From: Micropruina glycogenica
GTDB lineage: Bacteria > Actinomycetota > Actinomycetes > Propionibacteriales > Propionibacteriaceae
Length of the DNA: 64,000 nucleotides
Assembly (NCBI RefSeq): GCF_900289045.1
Contig: NZ_LT985188.1
Span: 1,550,001-1,614,000, forward strand
Reading direction: 5' to 3'
The translations under genes were made by a program, and so were the position numbers. The notes under the pieces are model-generated. The model had not been told where the DNA came from. It saw only the letters and a list, made by a program, of their open reading frames with translations, and ran no database searches. Position 1 is the stretch's first letter, and every line of letters begins with the position of its first letter. This document shows positions 62,956 through 64,000 of the stretch, piece by piece.

Positions 62956-64000
62956 GCCGGATCCCCCGGCCGTACAACAGGGCGTCGATCGTGCCGCCGG
63001 GGTCGGTGATGCTCACCTGCTGCAGCAACACGTGCCGCGCCGCATAGTCGGCCATGGCCCCGGCGACGGCCCGCTCCGCCAGGGCGCCCGTCAGGCCGTC
63101 GGCCCGCGCCCGGTCGTCTGCCGCCGCGCGCACGCCGTCCCAGACCCGGGCGGGTACATCGCCGGTCGCGACCGACCGAGGTGCGCAGACGGCCACCTGC
63201 AGCAGGATCTTGGCGATGATCCGGTCGGTGTCCGGACCGGGGCCTCCGGTGTGCCCGAGCAGAACCCCGACCGGCGATCCGTCGGCGGCTGCATGGACGG
63301 CATGCGCGGCGCCGTCCAGGCGCTCTACGGCGGCGAGATCGATCGCCTCCCCCGCACGGATCGACAGGGCGGCGAGCTCGCCCCGCACCGTCGACCCGTC
63401 CGGGAGCGCGACCTCGAGAAGTCCGTCCCGGTCGAGATCGGGGTGGGCTGCGGCAAGTGTGGCGACCCGGTCGGCCAGCGCGGTCAGCATCCGGCTCTGC
63501 GTCAGCAGGGTCGACTCGCACGCGAGTTCGACCAGCACCCCCGGGGCCGCAGCGACCACGCCCGCGGGCAGCGGACGGTCCGTAGGCTCCGGGGCGACCG
63601 GAGCCGGCTCGGGCCGGTGCCGGCGGACGAGCCGTTCCGCGAGACGCCGCAGCCGCGGATCGTCCGAATCCGACACCGCACGGACGGCGGCGCGCGCCCG
63701 CGGCGAGTCCAGCTGACCCAACGCGTTCAGCGCGGCGAAGCGCACCATCGCGTCAGGATCGGCGGTGGCCTCGTGCAGCAGCAGGATCGCCGGATCGGCA
63801 TACGGGGAGCCGATCAGCCCGAGGGTGTCGGCGGCGTGCTCGCGTACCCCCGCCATCTCGTCGTGCCGGAGCCGGCGGGCCAGCGCCGGGACGCCGAGGT
63901 CGCGCAACTCCTCGAACGCGATGCTGAGCGAGTTGCGCAGCTCGCTGTCGCCGCGACCCAGTTGCTCCGCCAGGGCGTCGGTGACCGCCGGCGAGCCCGT
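62915..64000 (-). CDS. HEAT-repeat protein, N-terminus beyond window edge
   Basis: The frame is open to base 64000, so the start is outside; at least 361 residues are visible. HEAT/PBS-lyase-like repeats occupy the N-terminal part: VPALARRLRHDEMAGVREHAADTLGLIG and PDAMVRFAALNALGQLDSPRARAAV. The remaining 230 residues, after a proline-rich linker, contain a LLVEL-type alpha/beta domain with PDGSTVRGELAALSIRAGE and end GIRLTGFRRLTAGDRR. I do not recognise that C-terminal domain. It converges on the MerR-HEAT gene with a 41-bp overlap. The two may form a functional pair. Confidence 0.75.
   Translation of the reverse strand, partial: TGSPAVTDALAEQLGRGDSELRNSLSIAFEELRDLGVPALARRLRHDEMAGVREHAADTLGLIGSPYADPAILLLHEATADPDAMVRFAALNALGQLDSPRARAAVRAVSDSDDPRLRRLAERLVRRHRPEPAPVAPEPTDRPLPAGVVAAAPGVLVELACESTLLTQSRMLTALADRVATLAAAHPDLDRDGLLEVALPDGSTVRGELAALSIRAGEAIDLAAVERLDGAAHAVHAAADGSPVGVLLGHTGGPGPDTDRIIAKILLQVAVCAPRSVATGDVPARVWDGVRAAADDRARADGLTGALAERAVAGAMADYAARHVLLQQVSITDPGGTIDALLYGRGIRLTGFRRLTAGDRR

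Noticed and set aside
61929-63521. 530-codon minus-strand frame
   Set aside because: Antisense to the MerR-HEAT gene and out of frame with the HEAT protein; Arg/Ser-rich composition only.

Overview
This window comes from a high-GC Gram-positive actinobacterium (Actinomycetota). The evidence is a C-terminal fragment of the actinobacterial septation protein SepH, a DUF5998 protein, a DUF7455 zinc protein, an HrdB/SigA principal sigma factor paired with a SigB-type group 2 sigma factor, a DivS-like gene divergent from lexA, and start signals typical of leaderless actinobacterial transcripts. The order Propionibacteriales fits best, but I only infer it.

Layout. 0-12.6 kb is housekeeping: the sepH end, a two-domain lipoprotein, a tdk / AlkP-type phosphatase / DUF5998 operon, an App1-type lipid phosphatase, and the two topoisomerase IV subunit genes (parC at 5.1 kb, parE at 10-12 kb) around a carbonic anhydrase and a saccharopine-dehydrogenase-like gene that overlaps parE. 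12.6-22 kb holds two uncharacterised enzyme-like genes, a macro-domain protein, a Tat-exported Hcp-fold protein, sigA, a prolyl oligopeptidase, sigB and a decayed ABC transporter. 22-37.6 kb holds tesB-PAC2, a decayed TetR/oxidoreductase pair with an intact operator, hrpA carrying an in-frame repeat insertion, Usp / flavin-barrel protein / phosphoketolase, and several membrane proteins. 37.9-43.3 kb is the DNA-precursor and SOS block: nrdR-nrdJ (B12-dependent ribonucleotide reductase) with a recognisable NrdR box and DnaA-box-like leader, then the divS-like gene and lexA with SOS boxes. 43.7-49.7 kb holds a secreted YdcF/Ig protein, a frameshifted MFS gene, dinG and an MFS/Usp relic. 49.7-59.7 kb holds miaA-dapF-hflX and miaB, separated by a GABA / 4-aminobutanal catabolic cluster with its LysR regulator. 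59.8-64 kb has a different codon-context style and carries AraC, VOC, DinB-type and MerR/HEAT genes; it looks like an accessory island.

Two families of short palindromic repeats lie between genes throughout: family A, GGTCGAGCNTGTCGAGACC, and family B, GAGATCCCGGC..GCCGGGATGAC. At one site they have entered the hrpA coding sequence in frame. Five genes are clearly decayed: an ABC exporter, a TetR regulator, a quinone-oxidoreductase-like gene, an MFS gene and an MFS/Usp chimera. I found no tRNA, rRNA, CRISPR array or intact insertion sequence. The strongest candidates for undescribed biology are the multibranched leader RNA / 25-codon ORF near 8.3 kb, the exported Hcp protein, the concentric palindrome upstream of the GABA cluster, the 24-bp tandem array inside a REPIN-like hairpin at 56.1 kb, and the MerR-HEAT fusion that converges on a second HEAT protein at the right edge.
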